Both the position numbers and the translations under genes were made by a program. 64,000 bases of DNA from Tetrapyrgos nigripes (taxonomy: Eukaryota > Basidiomycota > Agaricomycetes > Agaricales > Campanellaceae), in contig JAACJM010000004.1 in assembly GCA_013368315.1 (NCBI GenBank), positions 62,001-126,000 of the forward strand, read 5' to 3'. Positions 30,513-43,313 of the stretch are shown here, piece by piece. The notes beneath the pieces were generated by a model. That model made no database searches. It worked only from the letters and a program-made list of their open reading frames with translations, and was not told the DNA's origin. Each line of letters opens with the position of its first letter. Position 1 is the first letter of the stretch.

Positions 30513-32472
30513 TCAGTTGGAAAGCGGGCTGTTGTTCAACCACCGAGTAATCATATCCTAGGGAAATGTATATAAATTTCACCTAGATATTAGAGGAAGA
30601 GTAACACTCACAAATGCAGCCTCGGGTTGGTCGTATGGAACCATGTGTCTGTAGAAGACACAACCGGTTATGGTCAGTACCAGGCGACATCTGAAGCCTC
30701 AAGCAAAAATCATACGTACCCTGCTCCGTAGACGTTCACAAAAGTGACATTGCCAGCAGTAAAACCCTTTCCTCCTGCACTGCGAACCTCACCAACTTGA
30801 CGACCACTGCTTTTAGTGATCCAAGGATTCGATTTGGCAGTAGCGAATTCGCCCTTGAAGGAGGTATCAAGGTCTTCTACCCATCGCTCATTGCCAATGT
30901 AGTTACACATGGCATCTGCATGCAAACAAGACAGTGAGTTCTCCTTCATGGCCTGTAGCTCAGTCTTCGACGCACCAGCATTACCAGCATACACCAGAAG
31001 ACGAACACCGGCCTCAATAAGATCCGGCAAGAGGATAGCACTATTATGCATACCATCTCCCTGAAGCGCAAAGGCCTGGTTGACCTCCATATTGCAAGAT
31101 TGGAACGTGATATCAGGGTTAACACCAAGCGCAACCTTGTTCTCGGGCTGATTCATCCAAACGTCAATCCACTGCATTTGCTTGTAGCACAAGTCCCCAT
31201 CCTTTGCGCGATCACATTTCTTGCGAACATCATAGGGGTTGACGCCAGTTTCTGACAAAAATAGACGATTAGCGATAAGCAAAGGCTTAAAAGGCCGACA
31301 ACAACATACGGATGACGGGAGCCATAAGCTGTGAGTTGCAATACATGATAGCAGGCACACAGGTGAACTTGGAGTCGAAACTGTAGCAGGACTGGATGAG
31401 TCGCTGGCAAGTAGGAATCTTGCCGCGGAGCGCTTCACATTGTGGTCCTTCCGGATCATCATAAATAGGGTAGGGACCATCACAAACATAATCAGCAATG
31501 GAGCCGTATTGGATGTAAGGGTTGGTAATTCCGTTGGCCAGAATGACGGAAGCAAGGTTGATATGCTTGCGCTTGGGTGCTGAAGTCAGAGCAAGCTGCT
31601 TGTTCTGCTCAAAGATGACCTTTGCAATGTTGGGCGCGTAGGTACCACCGTAACTTTCGGCGGCAAGATGGAAAGGTTGGGAAGAGTATTCAGGGAAACG
31701 GTTGAGGAAGAGTTCGAGGAAGGCGTAAACGTCTTTGCCAGCGACAGGGGAGGTATTGACGGTGTTTCCATTCTCGGCATAAGAGTACCCAACCTCAACA
31801 GGCTGGTCGAGGAAAATGATATTGGCATCTGCATTCCAGCTGTGAGAGTTGTATGTCGTGTTCTTGCCATCTCCAGAAACACGGCAAGGGCCCAATTCGA
31901 AAAGAAGACCGGTAGAGGAGCTACAGCCAGGGCCACCATTAAGCCAAAGAAGCAGAGGCGCGTCCTTGGGTGAATTCCTTGCCTCGAAGAACCTATGCTA
32001 TACCATGAGACCCTCGTGATGCCATCGAAGGGACATTGGAGTTACGCACCAGAAGAACAAATGCTTGTCTTCAGCAATATCAAGGTAGCCAGAATATTGC
32101 TTCACGTCTGGGTCACAGAGAGAAGGCTCGGTCACCCTGAGCTGATGTTGGTCAAAATCAGGATGCGAAACCAATTCGTCTTCGGTTCAGGAGATTAGTA
32201 CTCGTCGGCTTCAGGGAACCTAGAACAGACGTACAGAGCATATCATTCTGCTTGATGAACTCTCTTCCGTCATGATACCACTTCTGCATGTTCTCCTTCC
32301 CGAAAAGGATGGCTTTCTTGGCGTCGCTCAGGAACTTGTTGGCAGTAGATTCGAACTTGGTCGGTAACCGGACATTCTTAAAGACATCTCCCAAGACAAC
32401 CTGTTCTGCAGGAGACGCGAGAGCAGATATAGAGATAAGTGGCAGTAACCAACAGAAGGAACTGGGCTTCAT
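30513..32472 (-). CDS. S10 serine carboxypeptidase (carboxypeptidase Y-like)
   Basis: A secreted or vacuolar exopeptidase that removes C-terminal residues; 534 residues. Exons: 32472-32235, 32179-32050, 31992-31310, 31251-30976, 30915-30720, 30648-30612 and 30557-30513. Signal peptide MKPSSFCWLLPLISISALA, then a propeptide of about 85 residues, then the mature core: ELVSHPDFDQHQLRVTEPSLC-type start, oxyanion WLNGGPGCSS, catalytic Ser in AESYGGTYAP, catalytic Asp in YAGNAD, catalytic His in HMVPYDQPEAAF. The 60-nt intron at 30916-30975 has no stop and keeps frame; removing it restores YAGNADAMCN, which matches the family, so I treat it as an intron. It shares a short promoter with the gene on the plus strand. 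Confidence 0.93.
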
Positions 32473-32578
32473 GGTGGTCGTATAGGAGCTGCGCTGCGCC
32501 CGCTGACGCGGTCTTCTGCGGGTCACGTGCCTTTGGACCACCTTACTTACCAATCTACTCAGAGTCAGAGCTTCAGAC
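32473..32578. promoter_or_regulatory. 106-bp divergent promoter
   Basis: Only 106 bases separate the ATG of the carboxypeptidase (minus) from the ATG of the glyoxalase-like gene (plus). Both 5' UTRs and any control sites must lie here or in the coding regions. No TATA box is evident; a CACGTG E-box palindrome is at 32524-32529. Confidence 0.6.
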
Positions 32579-33605
32579 ATGTCTCTACCTTCTACGAAGT
32601 GTCTTGACCACATTGTGCACCTCACACCTCCAGGGAGTGTACGAGAGACTGCAAGTCAGTTTGAGAAACTAGGTTTCAAGTTGCGTAGACTGTTTTGCAA
32701 ACCTTGATGCTAGCCAACTTCCGTTTCGTGTTGCAGGGTACTTCCTGGGGGGCAACACGCAGATGGTTTCACAGAAAACGTTCTTGTGGTATGCCTCCGG
32801 CATTCATGGCTAGGTTATCTTGCAAACCAGTTCTTCCCAGGTCCTCCAAGATGATGTTTATCTGGAGCTGATCTCCTTCGTACATCCTCCAGAGTATTAC
32901 CCTCCTGGTTCACCACCACGAATGAAACGCGACAGTCACAAGTGGGCCAGCATGTCACCAGGATGGATAGATTTTGCCTTCCTTGGTAATGGCTCAGAAA
33001 CAACGCGTATCTCCGATATCATCAACAGACGTACCAAAGCTGATGGACGAGAGCCATTCTACAGATCTGAAGCCAGCGGCGGAAGACTTCGCCCTGATGG
33101 CGTAGAACTGAAATGGTTAATTACCGACCCACTGCTGGACTTTAAAGGCGTCTTGCCTTTCTTCTGTGGTGATGTAACTCCTAGGAATTTGCGGGTGCGT
33201 TCATGTGGATCTCTTATGCAGTTGCTTAAGCTTACAGTTAATCTTCAGGTCCCAGACGATCCTCCCTCCAACACAGAACATCCTTGCAGTGCTTTGGGGG
33301 TAGCCTTCTTACGAATTCATTCCACATCGAATCTTCTGGCCGATATATCGCGCAGAATTAGTGATGTTGTTGGAGAGCTCCCTCGTAACTCTGAAGGAAA
33401 ACAGGAGTGGGAACTCGAGACCCTGAACCAAGCCAAACTACGTCAACGTTGCCATTTGATTCTAGAGGCCAATGATCCCGAGAATGCCGCAAGCGTGTCC
33501 GGAGCAAGTGCGGGTATTTTTGAACTGGGTATCTACGTCAGAGAGGAGCAACCGAATCGGACGGTCGATACGCCGTATGGAAGAATTGTGTGGGTTAAGG
33601 TCTAG
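32579..33605 (+). CDS. glyoxalase-like domain protein
   Basis: 287 residues in four exons: 32579-32679, 32737-32788, 32841-33194 and 33249-33605. It begins MSLPSTKCLDHIVHLTPPG, the start of the vicinal-oxygen-chelate fold, followed by LPGGQHADGFTENVLV and VYLELISFVHP. This is the layout of the Glyoxalase-like (PF13468 type) proteins common in ascomycetes and basidiomycetes. The Asp-His of CLDHIVH and the Glu of YLELIS are likely metal ligands by analogy. The intron at 33195-33248 is 54 nt, stopless and in frame. Removing it restores a direct LRVPDDPPSNTEHP junction seen in relatives. Substrate unknown. Confidence 0.8.
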
Positions 33606-34317
33606 GGTAGTCTTTTAAGGCGACGAAATCACCGGAAGCGCTCACAGGTAAGCACTGTATTTCAACTAAAGGGGAAGCGTTAGCTCAGGCAAACATTTGG
33701 GGTTTAAATGAAGGATCTACACTAATCTAATCGTCAAGTGAGACTATATCACTATCACTCCCCTCACTCGTCAACTCACGCTATCCTCATCTCACAGGTC
33801 GGAAGAGGGATAGCGGGCTCTCCTTCTCACAGATACTCCAGATAGCCGACTAGGGTTTGGGGTACAGATTCTTTACAGGGTGTTTACAGGATAAAACTCC
33901 GACTCGCCACCCCAATCTATGTTGAATGAAATTCCTCTGTTAACCATCAGGCCTCAGGAATCGAGATCACCATTAGTGCCGTAGTCTAATCAAGTGCGTG
34001 GGTAGATTGAGTTCCGACCTAATTGTCTCCCTCTGTACCCATGGTGCAAGGCACCACAAGATCCCGATCGTCCCAAGGCGACTGAGCGCAACAAACTGAC
34101 AAAGCAAGGTTTGCACTGAAGCTGGGGTATATCATCGCAAAAAATACAGAAGGCTACAAAGGGCAAATAATCGGTGGCTATACATGAATGGTAAGTGTTA
34201 TATTTACTACGAATTATGAGTGGGTGACTTTTATATGTACCAGTTAACAACAACATAGTGTTACAAGACGACATGGAGCTAATAAGAATAAAGGAACCAA
34301 CTGTCAAATTACAAGTC
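33606..34317. other. intergenic between convergent genes
   Basis: No gene recognised; 3' flanks of the glyoxalase-like and HMG-box genes. Confidence 0.5.
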
Positions 34318-35610
34318 TCAGAACTGATCCACGAAACCGTCAAAAATGTTAGCATGCTCCTCTGTATGTGCTGCAAAGTGTATGTACTCCGCCGCGCCTT
34401 CAGCCGTCAAACGAGCGTTGTAATTGTGGAGTGCCTGAGCACGAGCAATCTCGGCGTCGTAGGACATATTGGAATGCCAGTAAGTATTCTGGTATGCGTG
34501 GTCTGACAGCTGCGAAGTGGGATGGCATACTAGATAGTCGTAGTGCGGTTGTTGATTGGGTACTGGAATGCTCCAGTCGACCAGTGAGCAGTAGAGGAGG
34601 ACGGGGTGGAAGGGAGTGATGGGTCACCATTCCAGTTGGCCAATGACGAGGAGATGACAGATGTGGGGGATTGGTAATACGAAGGTGTGGGGGTGTGGAT
34701 GTAGTTGGTGTGGCAGTCTGTCTTGACAGACGAAGGTATGTCTGCACTGGGAGATGAGACGTATTCGTACTGGGAAAGGTTCGTATCAATGAATGGTTCG
34801 TCTCAACTTGAAATAGAAATGACTCACTGTACCATCACAGACAAGGGTGGAACCCTCGGAACATGTGGATGACTGTGTCCAGGTTTCTGTCGAGGACTCG
34901 CTACGACGGAGGCCAGAGTCGGTTAACGACAACGCCGCGTCCGAGCCCTGAATGGGCGGCATAACGTAAGGCCTATAAGAGGAGTCTAGTGTTAAGCGCT
35001 CCAACGGAGGGCTCAGGCTGTCAAGAGACTCATGCTCTGAAGGCTCTACAGACCCCGTATGCCTATCCCGTCGTACTGGTACTGGTGCGGAGGAGCGTAC
35101 TTTGCGACGCCTGCCTGCCGAACCCCCAGTCTTCCTAGCAGGCTTGAAACGATAGTTGGGATAGGCTTTCGCGTGCTCGAGCTTCTCCTGCTCAGCTAGC
35201 ATCTTGAACTTCTTCTTCTGCTCAGCGGGGAGATCATGCCAGGCTTCTGCTGCCCGCTTGGAGAGTGTCTTGTCGGTGTGAGGTTGGTTACGGCCTCTGG
35301 GACCCCCTCGGGAATGTTCGCGCGTGTATTCACAGCGATAGATAATGAAAGCGTTGCGAGGACGAGGAACCCATTCCGGGTCACCCTTTCTCGCAGTCCG
35401 TGATTCGTTAGCTTCATCAGGGGAATATGGTGAAGAGCCAGGCTCGGGAGAAGAGATGGGAGAACATGATGATGAGGAGTGCGTGTAGCGAGAATGCGTG
35501 AGGAGGACGTGACAAGAGTCAGAGGATGTATCCTCAGTATCGACTTCGGGAGCCCAACCGTAGACGTGATTTCTGTAGGGAGACATTCTGGGCAGTGATA
35601 TGGAGGACAA
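34318..35610 (-). CDS. HMG-box transcription factor
   Basis: 389 residues in three exons: 35610-34828, 34769-34628 and 34562-34318. The HMG box (about residues 78-150) reads WVPRPRNAFIIYRCEYT, TLSKRAAEAWHDLP and KKKFKMLAEQEKLEHAKAYP, of the MATA_HMG/SOX-like sequence-specific type. It is followed by a basic stretch (GRRRKVR) and a long Ser/Thr-rich tail with a Tyr/Asn-rich segment. The second intron (34563-34627) was placed because only it joins SLANWN to the frame QPHYDY, which stays open to the stop. Such single-box proteins are mating-type or developmental regulators in basidiomycetes; nothing nearby identifies this as a mating locus. Confidence 0.85.
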
Positions 35611-36929
35611 GGGCGTTCCGATGTGGTTTTATGGGGCCCATGTAAAGCCCTCGGAATTGTGGTATTTCTACGTTGATCTACTATTTTTCTGTATGATCAC
35701 ACAGAGAATCTAGATTACCGTTGATCGCGATCTAAATGGCGTGACGAGGATAACTTTCTCATTGCTTTGTCGGCATCAGAGTTACTATTTGGGTTCTGAT
35801 ATATGTAGGTGGATTTGGCGAGTCCTCGGTAAGGGATCCTTTATCTTCCTCTTTATTTTCCTTCATCTTTCTCCCTTGCTTTGAACGGCGTGCTTGTGTC
35901 CTGCTGGAAGATAATTGAAACAATGCAGGCACCCCGCAGAATGGTCTGGTCCATGTGGTTATGCGATCGACTTGGCAGGTGGATCCCAAACAGGAGTCCT
36001 ATCTCGAAGATACCACGATAGCTGCCCGAATGACCTTATTGGCGGTATGTAAGCTTCGGTTGCGTCCCTTCAGTTCTTTCTAGCGTTGTGCCTACCGCCA
36101 GTTGAACTTGAAAACAGCAAGTATGATCGTCAGCTCGTGGCTCTTGCGGACTCAGAGAAATTTATGGCAAATAAATTGATAGAACTTGATGTTCTTCTAG
36201 TACGAAAAATTCGACAATTATCCAGGTCCCATGATCCTGAGGTCCACAAACCCTTAAGGAAACTTCTCTGTCCAGGCAGACCAAACTTAAACGATTGAAT
36301 TTTGGTAAATTGCAGGCTCTGATGCTCTTTGCTTTTGTGACAGCCGTGGAAGGCTGCGAGAGCGGTACGATCTTGAGTACTCCATATGCAGATGCCGTCA
36401 TTGAGCCTGCGGCTTCGACGTTGGAGATCTATAGTCTTTGTGGTGCGTACTTACCCCTCTTTTCAGAACGATTGTCTTGCCCATTTTTGAGACAATAGTC
36501 CCGTACCTTGAGTATAGGAGAGCTGTCATTCATGCCGCCGGAAGGTATCCATGGATAACAATATCAAGATGACACCACTACTTACATAGGGGTGGTGGCA
36601 CTACCCTTCGAGTTACATAGACTATCTGCCGGCGGTAGGTATCCTCTATCTGCATGTCAAAATTAAAGAGTAATACTCCTTCGAGTCCTTCAAAGCCTAA
36701 GGAGGATTACAAAGGATCTGATTCTGTCTGGCCCAACCTCATAGCCAGGAATATTTTTAAACTACTTGTTTACGCTGAGGCTGGCTCCTGTTCTGATTCC
36801 GAATCAGAGTGAGGAGTGTGATCCACAGGCTCCGACAGCGACAACAAAGGATTGTAAGTAGTTACCGATTTAATTTATCTCAGGCTGTATCTACACTTCC
36901 CACTCCTGCCAGTGTCTTTGAGTTCCCTC
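35611..36929. other. intergenic
   Basis: The 5' flank of the HMG gene, then AT-moderate sequence with only short frames. A hydrophobic-looking short frame at 36295-36498 has no recognisable relative. Confidence 0.4.
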
Positions 36930-38121
36930 TGCCTTTAGCTTCTAAACGAAAGACCCACACCCAAATTTTGAGGTGGTTATTGGACCTGTATCGTTTTTCG
37001 AAGGAGTAGCCACAGCCGAATACGTGAGTCTGGGCCATGAGCTTCAGGGATTGGACAGGATCTGTCAATCACTCGCCAATCATTATCAAATGCGCTGTAG
37101 ATTACTCCACTTGGAAAAAGTACTGCGAATTCGGTACCGACCTGTATAAATTCTTCCAAAGATCCGCCCGCGTCGAAAGAGAAGCTGCTCGATATCTAAG
37201 CACGCGTACTTCGGCGACTGATGAGAACAAATCTGGGCAGATCGTCCTTGTAAAAATACCGAGGCTAAACTGCGCCCCAAACAATTCAAGCCCCGAATTC
37301 TTGCCATGTAAGTAATTTTCCCGGATTTCGGACAACTGTCGACTCTCCATTCCTGTGTGGGGAACTGTCAGACTACATAGGGTCACCCAAGGGTCGGCGG
37401 TTTCTCTTCCTCAAGTCACCTAGATCGTATGTGCATACCTGCACCTCCCGATCTGAGGTAGTTCGTCACAATGGTAAAATACGAACCTAAGTGATAGAGG
37501 AACCTCGATGACAATATTGACGCTACAGCGTCGTTTTGAAATATCGAAATTTGATTTTCCCGACCTCCCGGTAAATGCATTTCGGACTTTCTTTTCCAGC
37601 AACACACCGGCGAAAGAAACCCTCTTTTTCCAGCCAAATTCCACCGAATGGGCACACTTCCGCACGGTTTTCCCCGATAGCTTATTCCACACTCAAGAGG
37701 TCATTCGATGCTATGGACGCTCGAATTCGTGCATAATTTTCGGCAAGGGCTATGACTCAGCCGCCACAGTACTACGCCACCAATCCTTCCCTCTGAAGGA
37801 TATCTTGACTTCTTTGGCTGCAGGCGCTCAAGATGCAAGATTTAATAAGCCTAGGTCATCCTTGGACCCACCGTGTTTGTTACATTGAACACCGATGAGG
37901 TAAGTACTTTGTGATAGGTGGTGATTATTGAGGTACAGTCTAATTGGGATTTAGGTTTAGGTGGTGCCAAGAACAACTGGAAACGGATGGGTCAATTATT
38001 CATCGAAACTCAGCGAGCCCCAAAAAGTATGTTGGGAATAGTTGAAATCATCTTCGTACCATGTGGACTACGACGCCACAACTTGAAGTTACCAGGAACT
38101 TACATAGAAATTCATCTCTAA
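36930..38121 (+). pseudogene. coding-like remnants of an unrecognised gene
   Basis: Several frames look coding but do not join cleanly. At 36960-37140 a frame reads FEVVIGPVSFFEGVATAEY and GHELQGLDRICQSLANHY; at 37120-37240 another reads LYKFFQRSARVEREAARYL; at 37508-37888 and 37917-38121 there are open frames ending GTYIEIHL. Candidate splice sites (GTAAGT at 37310 and 37900) exist, but one implied intron would be only 18 nt. I do not recognise the family. It could be an orphan gene with several short exons or a decayed gene. Confidence 0.25.
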
Positions 38122-40148
38122 GTTTGGCGAGTAGGTCTGACTTTTAAGGTTTAAAGTTCGTAGAGAATGCAGACTGTCAAGCGTCCGCTCGCCCTGTTTC
38201 ATACTTGACCGAATCGCTATTAGTAGAGGTGTTTGGGAGATTGACATCATGGCAAGGGTTATCAGCGGCTAGTTAGCACTACTTACTCTGTGCAGTGTGA
38301 TGACATGGACGTCGGCGTACAAAGGGACCACAGTACGGGTGGATCATCCATGTGCGTCGATTCCAAGGAGAACTCTGATAACCCGATTTCCTTCCAGATT
38401 TGGAGGGTAAAGGAGTGCCTCGGTCGAGTTGATGATAAAAAGAAAAAAGAAAAGGACGAAAAATCAAATCGTCAATATGAACTGTCTATCAGGTCCTCAC
38501 CATCTGTCAGCTTACCGACTAAGGTGTACCACAGGTGAGCCTCCTGACAGTTACCCTTAATTGCCTAACCAAAACGGCAAGCGACAAAGGAACCTGATCA
38601 ATCAGAAAGCATTATAATTACATGTCCAAAAGCAGAATGATAACATGAGGCTCGCAACTTTCAATTGTCAATATCGCCGGGAACCGGGCAAAAAGTAATT
38701 GGTGGGAGTTTGTTCTGGAGTCTGGAACAGCGTACTGAAGTACTTTCGGAGCTTGAGTTGTGGATGACTGATTTTTCTGAGTAGAAATCCAAGAGCGAGT
38801 CGCCGTTTACAAGAGAGGTACGCGAGCAAAGCTTCAAGTTGTGGGTGACGGTGGTGGCGGTGTGATATAGAGGAGGATCCTTTATCTGACTCTCCGGCGG
38901 CATATCTGACCGGTATTAAGTTGCATCGTCTCGTCTGTCTTTTGAGAGCAGGTGGGTTCTATTGACACACAGAGCCCTAGCTTTAACAGTCGTATATGAC
39001 TGGAAGATATACGGTCACCAGTCCGAGTTTGGGCTAGTCTCTAATAGAGAACGCCCCGTCATTCTCGGAATATTGAACAAGCTTCTGTCTCAGGAGAGCT
39101 ATAAATACCACGTATAGACTCGTTTGCGTTTGCCACTATGTAGTTCCTGGAACAGTAGAGCTAGAAATTGTCTCGAAGCCGAAAGACATGAAGCCATTGC
39201 TGATAAGTGGAAAGATTGACGTGGACCAAGATATAGTTAGTTATATATATATATATAGCCATGTATACCATGGGACATGGGATTTGATATACGGGATTCA
39301 GTCATCCTCCGAGAGAAATCACAAGTAATCCTTGATCAATGATTGGTAGATTTTGAGGGCAGTACATCGAGGCAGTGCTATCATTTAGGCGTATTAAGTC
39401 GTATTACGGGAGTGGACAGAGTGGGCCGCCGAGCGAGGTACTTGAGGTTTGTGTTTGTCGCCGTCGCGTCCTTGCAGTTGGTCCGTGGGGCGCGAAGCTA
39501 CCTTGAAATCACCGAAATTTTCCCTTTGTTACTCCACCTCGTACTATGTCATATCTCGGTCAAGAGTTCCATGGTTGATGTTCTGAAATAGTTGATTCTG
39601 ATCAGGAGCCTCCGGGGAGGCGTTTTCGTGACCTCCTTCGAAGTTGGAGCGGGAAACTTGGTAACCGGCCGCGGCAGATACTAGCATACTCAAATTACAG
39701 AACTGGGGTTGAGTCAAGAAATGAAAGAGTAAAAGAGATTAGACCTTATCCTGCCTCGATTTCGCCGTCGAGCGTACTTCTGGCGATGTAGGATGAAGGA
39801 GGGCTCGTGGAAGAGGGGGGAATTTCAATTACGTCAACACTTGGCCTTGTCGTCCACGTGAGCAGCTGCGTCAGTGGTTACATTTCCATGTCCACTGCTT
39901 TCTTTCACACAACATCGTGGATAGCCTCCACAACACTCACGACGACGACGACGACCGGAGAGCAGTGAAGACAGGTCCACGTTAAACCGAAAATCCAATT
40001 CATCCAAAACTTGCTTCCGTTCCAACCACCACAAAACCTCCTGAACTTCTATCCCCACAGATTACAGAAAGGAGTTGACGCTGACCGATTGTCCACCACC
40101 ACTACACTCTATTGTTCTTCTTGAAAGGAAAGCCGAAGTGAAGTTGGG
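38122..40148. other. intergenic, gene-poor
   Basis: No gene recognised. A TA microsatellite sits at 39240-39257. Confidence 0.45.
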
Positions 40149-41245
40149 ATGGATTTCGATTCGAATGCGAGACGTGATACGACGCATATGTCCTCGTTGG
40201 GGAAACGAAATACACCTAGGATAGGCGGGACCGTTGGGGGTGAGCCAGTTCCGTTCCTGAACATTACCTCTCTGCTTAACATGCTTCTTCATCAGGCTTC
40301 ATCGCACTCGTCGTCTGCCTCAGTCTCATTATCATTATCGCATGTACTGCGATATTCATCATCGTCCGAAACGACAGGAATGAAACCAGACACCGCCCAT
40401 GGAACCGAAGCGCAGTCCCCGAACGAAGTTGGACGAAACGGAAGCATCGTCATTCCTCCGGACCTTCTTCGTCCTCGCGTGTAATGTCGTATGCGTATGA
40501 CAGTGCTGGGCAACCTATGTCCTCTCCTACTCATACACCGGGCCATACGCCGTCAAGGACCTGGCTAGCTTCTCTTGCTGGGATGTTCAAACCAGACGGA
40601 GGTTCTCATAGCCGTGTACCCACCTCTTCATCAGACACTACAGTCAAGCAGAAACCAAGATCCCGAGGAGGCTGGGTACAAACCGCTAATGGAGATGAGT
40701 GGGATGCTGATGATGGCGAATATAGAAACGTTGGGACAGGAATGTCCTTGAGACCGGGCCAAGTGGATCTAACGAACCCTTCACCAGCAATGTCGATGAT
40801 CCATTCTCCTTCTCCTCATTTCGGCTTCAATGGCGCTCCTGTGGATTCACCTTTCCGTCCACCTTCGGGGTCGATATACTCTTCTGTGCCGCGCTACTAT
40901 CCCGGTAGAAGCTCTGATCGAGACCGAGACATGACACCCGGGAGTCCCAGTGCGCTTTCCTCTGGAACTGCGTCGCCCGTAGCTATGGCCAGTGCTGTAC
41001 CACTAAGGGCTACATCACCAGACCATATGGCTGGTATTCGGTCGGAATCGCCTATGCAAACACCGCCACAAGCGCAGGAACAGGCACTGGCTAGTCCACG
41101 TCCAAAACCTATCCCAAAGCACATCAACCCGGAAAGGAAGGCATCTGTACAGACGATCGAGTCTACACAGAGTGTGGATAGCATGCACAGCGGTGTCTCG
41201 ACGAGGACTTTTAGTGGCGGGACGAAGTTCATTGAGGATATATAG
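40149..41245 (+). CDS. single-pass membrane protein with long Ser/Pro-rich tail
   Basis: 346 residues in two exons (40149-40239 and 40296-41245). The intron GTGAGC..CAG was placed because it links the short N-terminus (ending GGTVG) to a strong transmembrane segment FIALVVCLSLIIIIACTAIF, followed at once by basic residues (RNDRNETRHR). This gives a short outside, long inside topology. The remaining 280 residues are low-complexity, rich in Ser/Pro/Thr with SP and TP motifs, and end FIEDI. This layout is common in agarics and of unknown function. If the intron is ignored, the first ATG frame runs to a stop at 40484. Confidence 0.65.
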
Positions 41246-43313
41246 CCTCTGTGCTGTTCGGGCTTTTCATGACGGTTAGATGGTGCCGAAGGGTCAGTAG
41301 GGTGTTTTGGGTGCTCTGAGGGTGCTGGAGTTGTGCGGAGGCTCATAGGCGACTTCGAGCTCTTCGTACTAGGATAGAAGAGATGAGGAGAAGAGTTACG
41401 TGGCATCGTTCGGAATGAGGGTAGGGGTGATGGGTAGCGAATGGACCAATTTTATGAAGGCCTCTAGCGGTACTGGGTGGCGTCACCGGAGCGATAACGC
41501 CCAGTTATGTCCATACTGAGGTGGGCTGCCAATGGAGTTAAGTGCTTCAGGTCAATGAGTCAGACCCTCCCATCCTTATCACCCCTCCGATTTTTAGTAC
41601 GTGTGCAGCTCATAATATCCATTCCTCCCGCCTTTCCTCCCTTCGTATATTTATCCCTTCTTCGTCGTTCCCACTACTTTCTCTCCTCCACCTCCCTACC
41701 TATCCTTTCTTGTCTAGTTCCGCTCTGCCTTTCTTGTTCCTTTCGTCTTGCCTTGCCGCCTTTTTTTCTCTTGATATCTTGTCTGTTGTAAGAATATGGT
41801 GTATGTAGGCTTGTAACAGTAAATAGTAGCAGTACTATGTACAATTTTCTTGGACGTTTTGGACGTTTTGGACGTTGGACACTTATAGTACAATATGGAC
41901 AAAGTCAGCTAGTTAATATCCTCCGTCCTAGCCCCCTATATTTAAGTAGGCATCCTTCTTCTCTTCTTAGCTCACGATACCATAATGATGACGACCACTA
42001 CCGTTTATGCATCGTGATTCATAGGCATCCTTGCAAAGGAGTCTTTTGCACACCGCACATCAATGCACTCGTCTCTGGACGAATCCCGACGATTACACTA
42101 ACGTCTTACTCTCGGTCCGGCGGCTACCTTCCTTGTTTTACTCTACCTGGCCCTGGTCAACCCTCGATCAGAGCCGCCATGTGCGGGATGCATGGTCAAC
42201 GCGATCATGGCCAAGAGATCAACAAAGAAAAAAAATGATCAACGAAACTCGGAGTCGAATTCATGTCTCGGACGCGACGCGAAATACCCACCCTTTTTGC
42301 GATAGCCCCAGCTTCCAGAAGCCTCCTGCCCCTTGCTTGATCGCACCCCCTTGAAGACGATTACCATTGACAAACAAACAACTTTCGGTTCCGTCCCGGC
42401 GGTAAGGAGATTTTATGCAATTTCGTTTGCGTGGTTTCGGCGTGGTTCCATCGTGGGACAGACGCTTTACTTTTTGCTTCCTCTCTTTGCTTCCTCTCTC
42501 TCCTCCATCTTTTCTGGAACTTGTTGAAACGCTTTGGTTTTGGGAAAGAGCAAGGGATTCAGAGTTCCTATACCATGTCACAGTGCGTGGTACCTAGTTG
42601 AAGTCAAGGCTTTTGAAGTGCTGAAAACTAGCGATTTTTATAGTGACGCCAGTGTTGTGCTTTTCGACCGTCTGGCTAGCTCTTCTCGTTGTTTTTTGAA
42701 CGAGATGTCTTATGCTCACCTCAAGCGGTGCCGGTCCATGTGTATCCAGCTTTCCTCTACTAGTAGTGGCGGTGAACATGGGCTGAGACTTTCGGACATG
42801 ACGACAGTACAGTGAGTTAGTTGTGCTGCTGTTGATACTAGTACACACTAAAATTAGATCTGTTGGTCAACAGCTACATAAGAGGCTCAGAAGCAACAAA
42901 AACACCGCATGGCTCGCGCATCATGACAATCCCTTGACGATCACCAACCACGAATCACCGGATACCTGTTTATCCCATTGGAGTAATACGGCCATTGCGT
43001 ATACTAGCAGCTTTCGAACTTTTCTCGTTGCATTGGACGCGTCAAAGGCATTCTGGTTCGGGGAATAATAATGGGGGAATTCCTTGAGGCAGTTTTTGGA
43101 GGCAGTGGTCGTTGTTAGAGTCGGTGACTTCAAGTGAGATTCCTTTCCTTCAATGTTTTGCATACTTGGTATAAAAGCACCACACTTACCTTCCTCATTT
43201 CTTCCTAGGCTGGTCCTACTCATCCTCTACCTTCCTTCCGTTATCGTCGTGCTGGTCGCGTCGCGTCACGGTCAACTACTCATCAACTTCTTCGTCATCA
43301 TCGACAATCAAGG
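41246..43313. other. intergenic
   Basis: Pyrimidine-rich stretch at 41580-41790. TTTTGGACG is repeated three times at 41852-41880. No gene recognised. A TATAAAAG box at 43170-43177 belongs to the next gene. Confidence 0.45.

Noticed and set aside
34318..35610. Mating-type locus
   Set aside because: Only a lone HMG-box gene; no homeodomain pair, pheromone or receptor genes nearby.
37896..37917. 18-nt intron in the unknown gene
   Set aside because: Too short for any known spliceosomal intron in fungi, so the join was not used.
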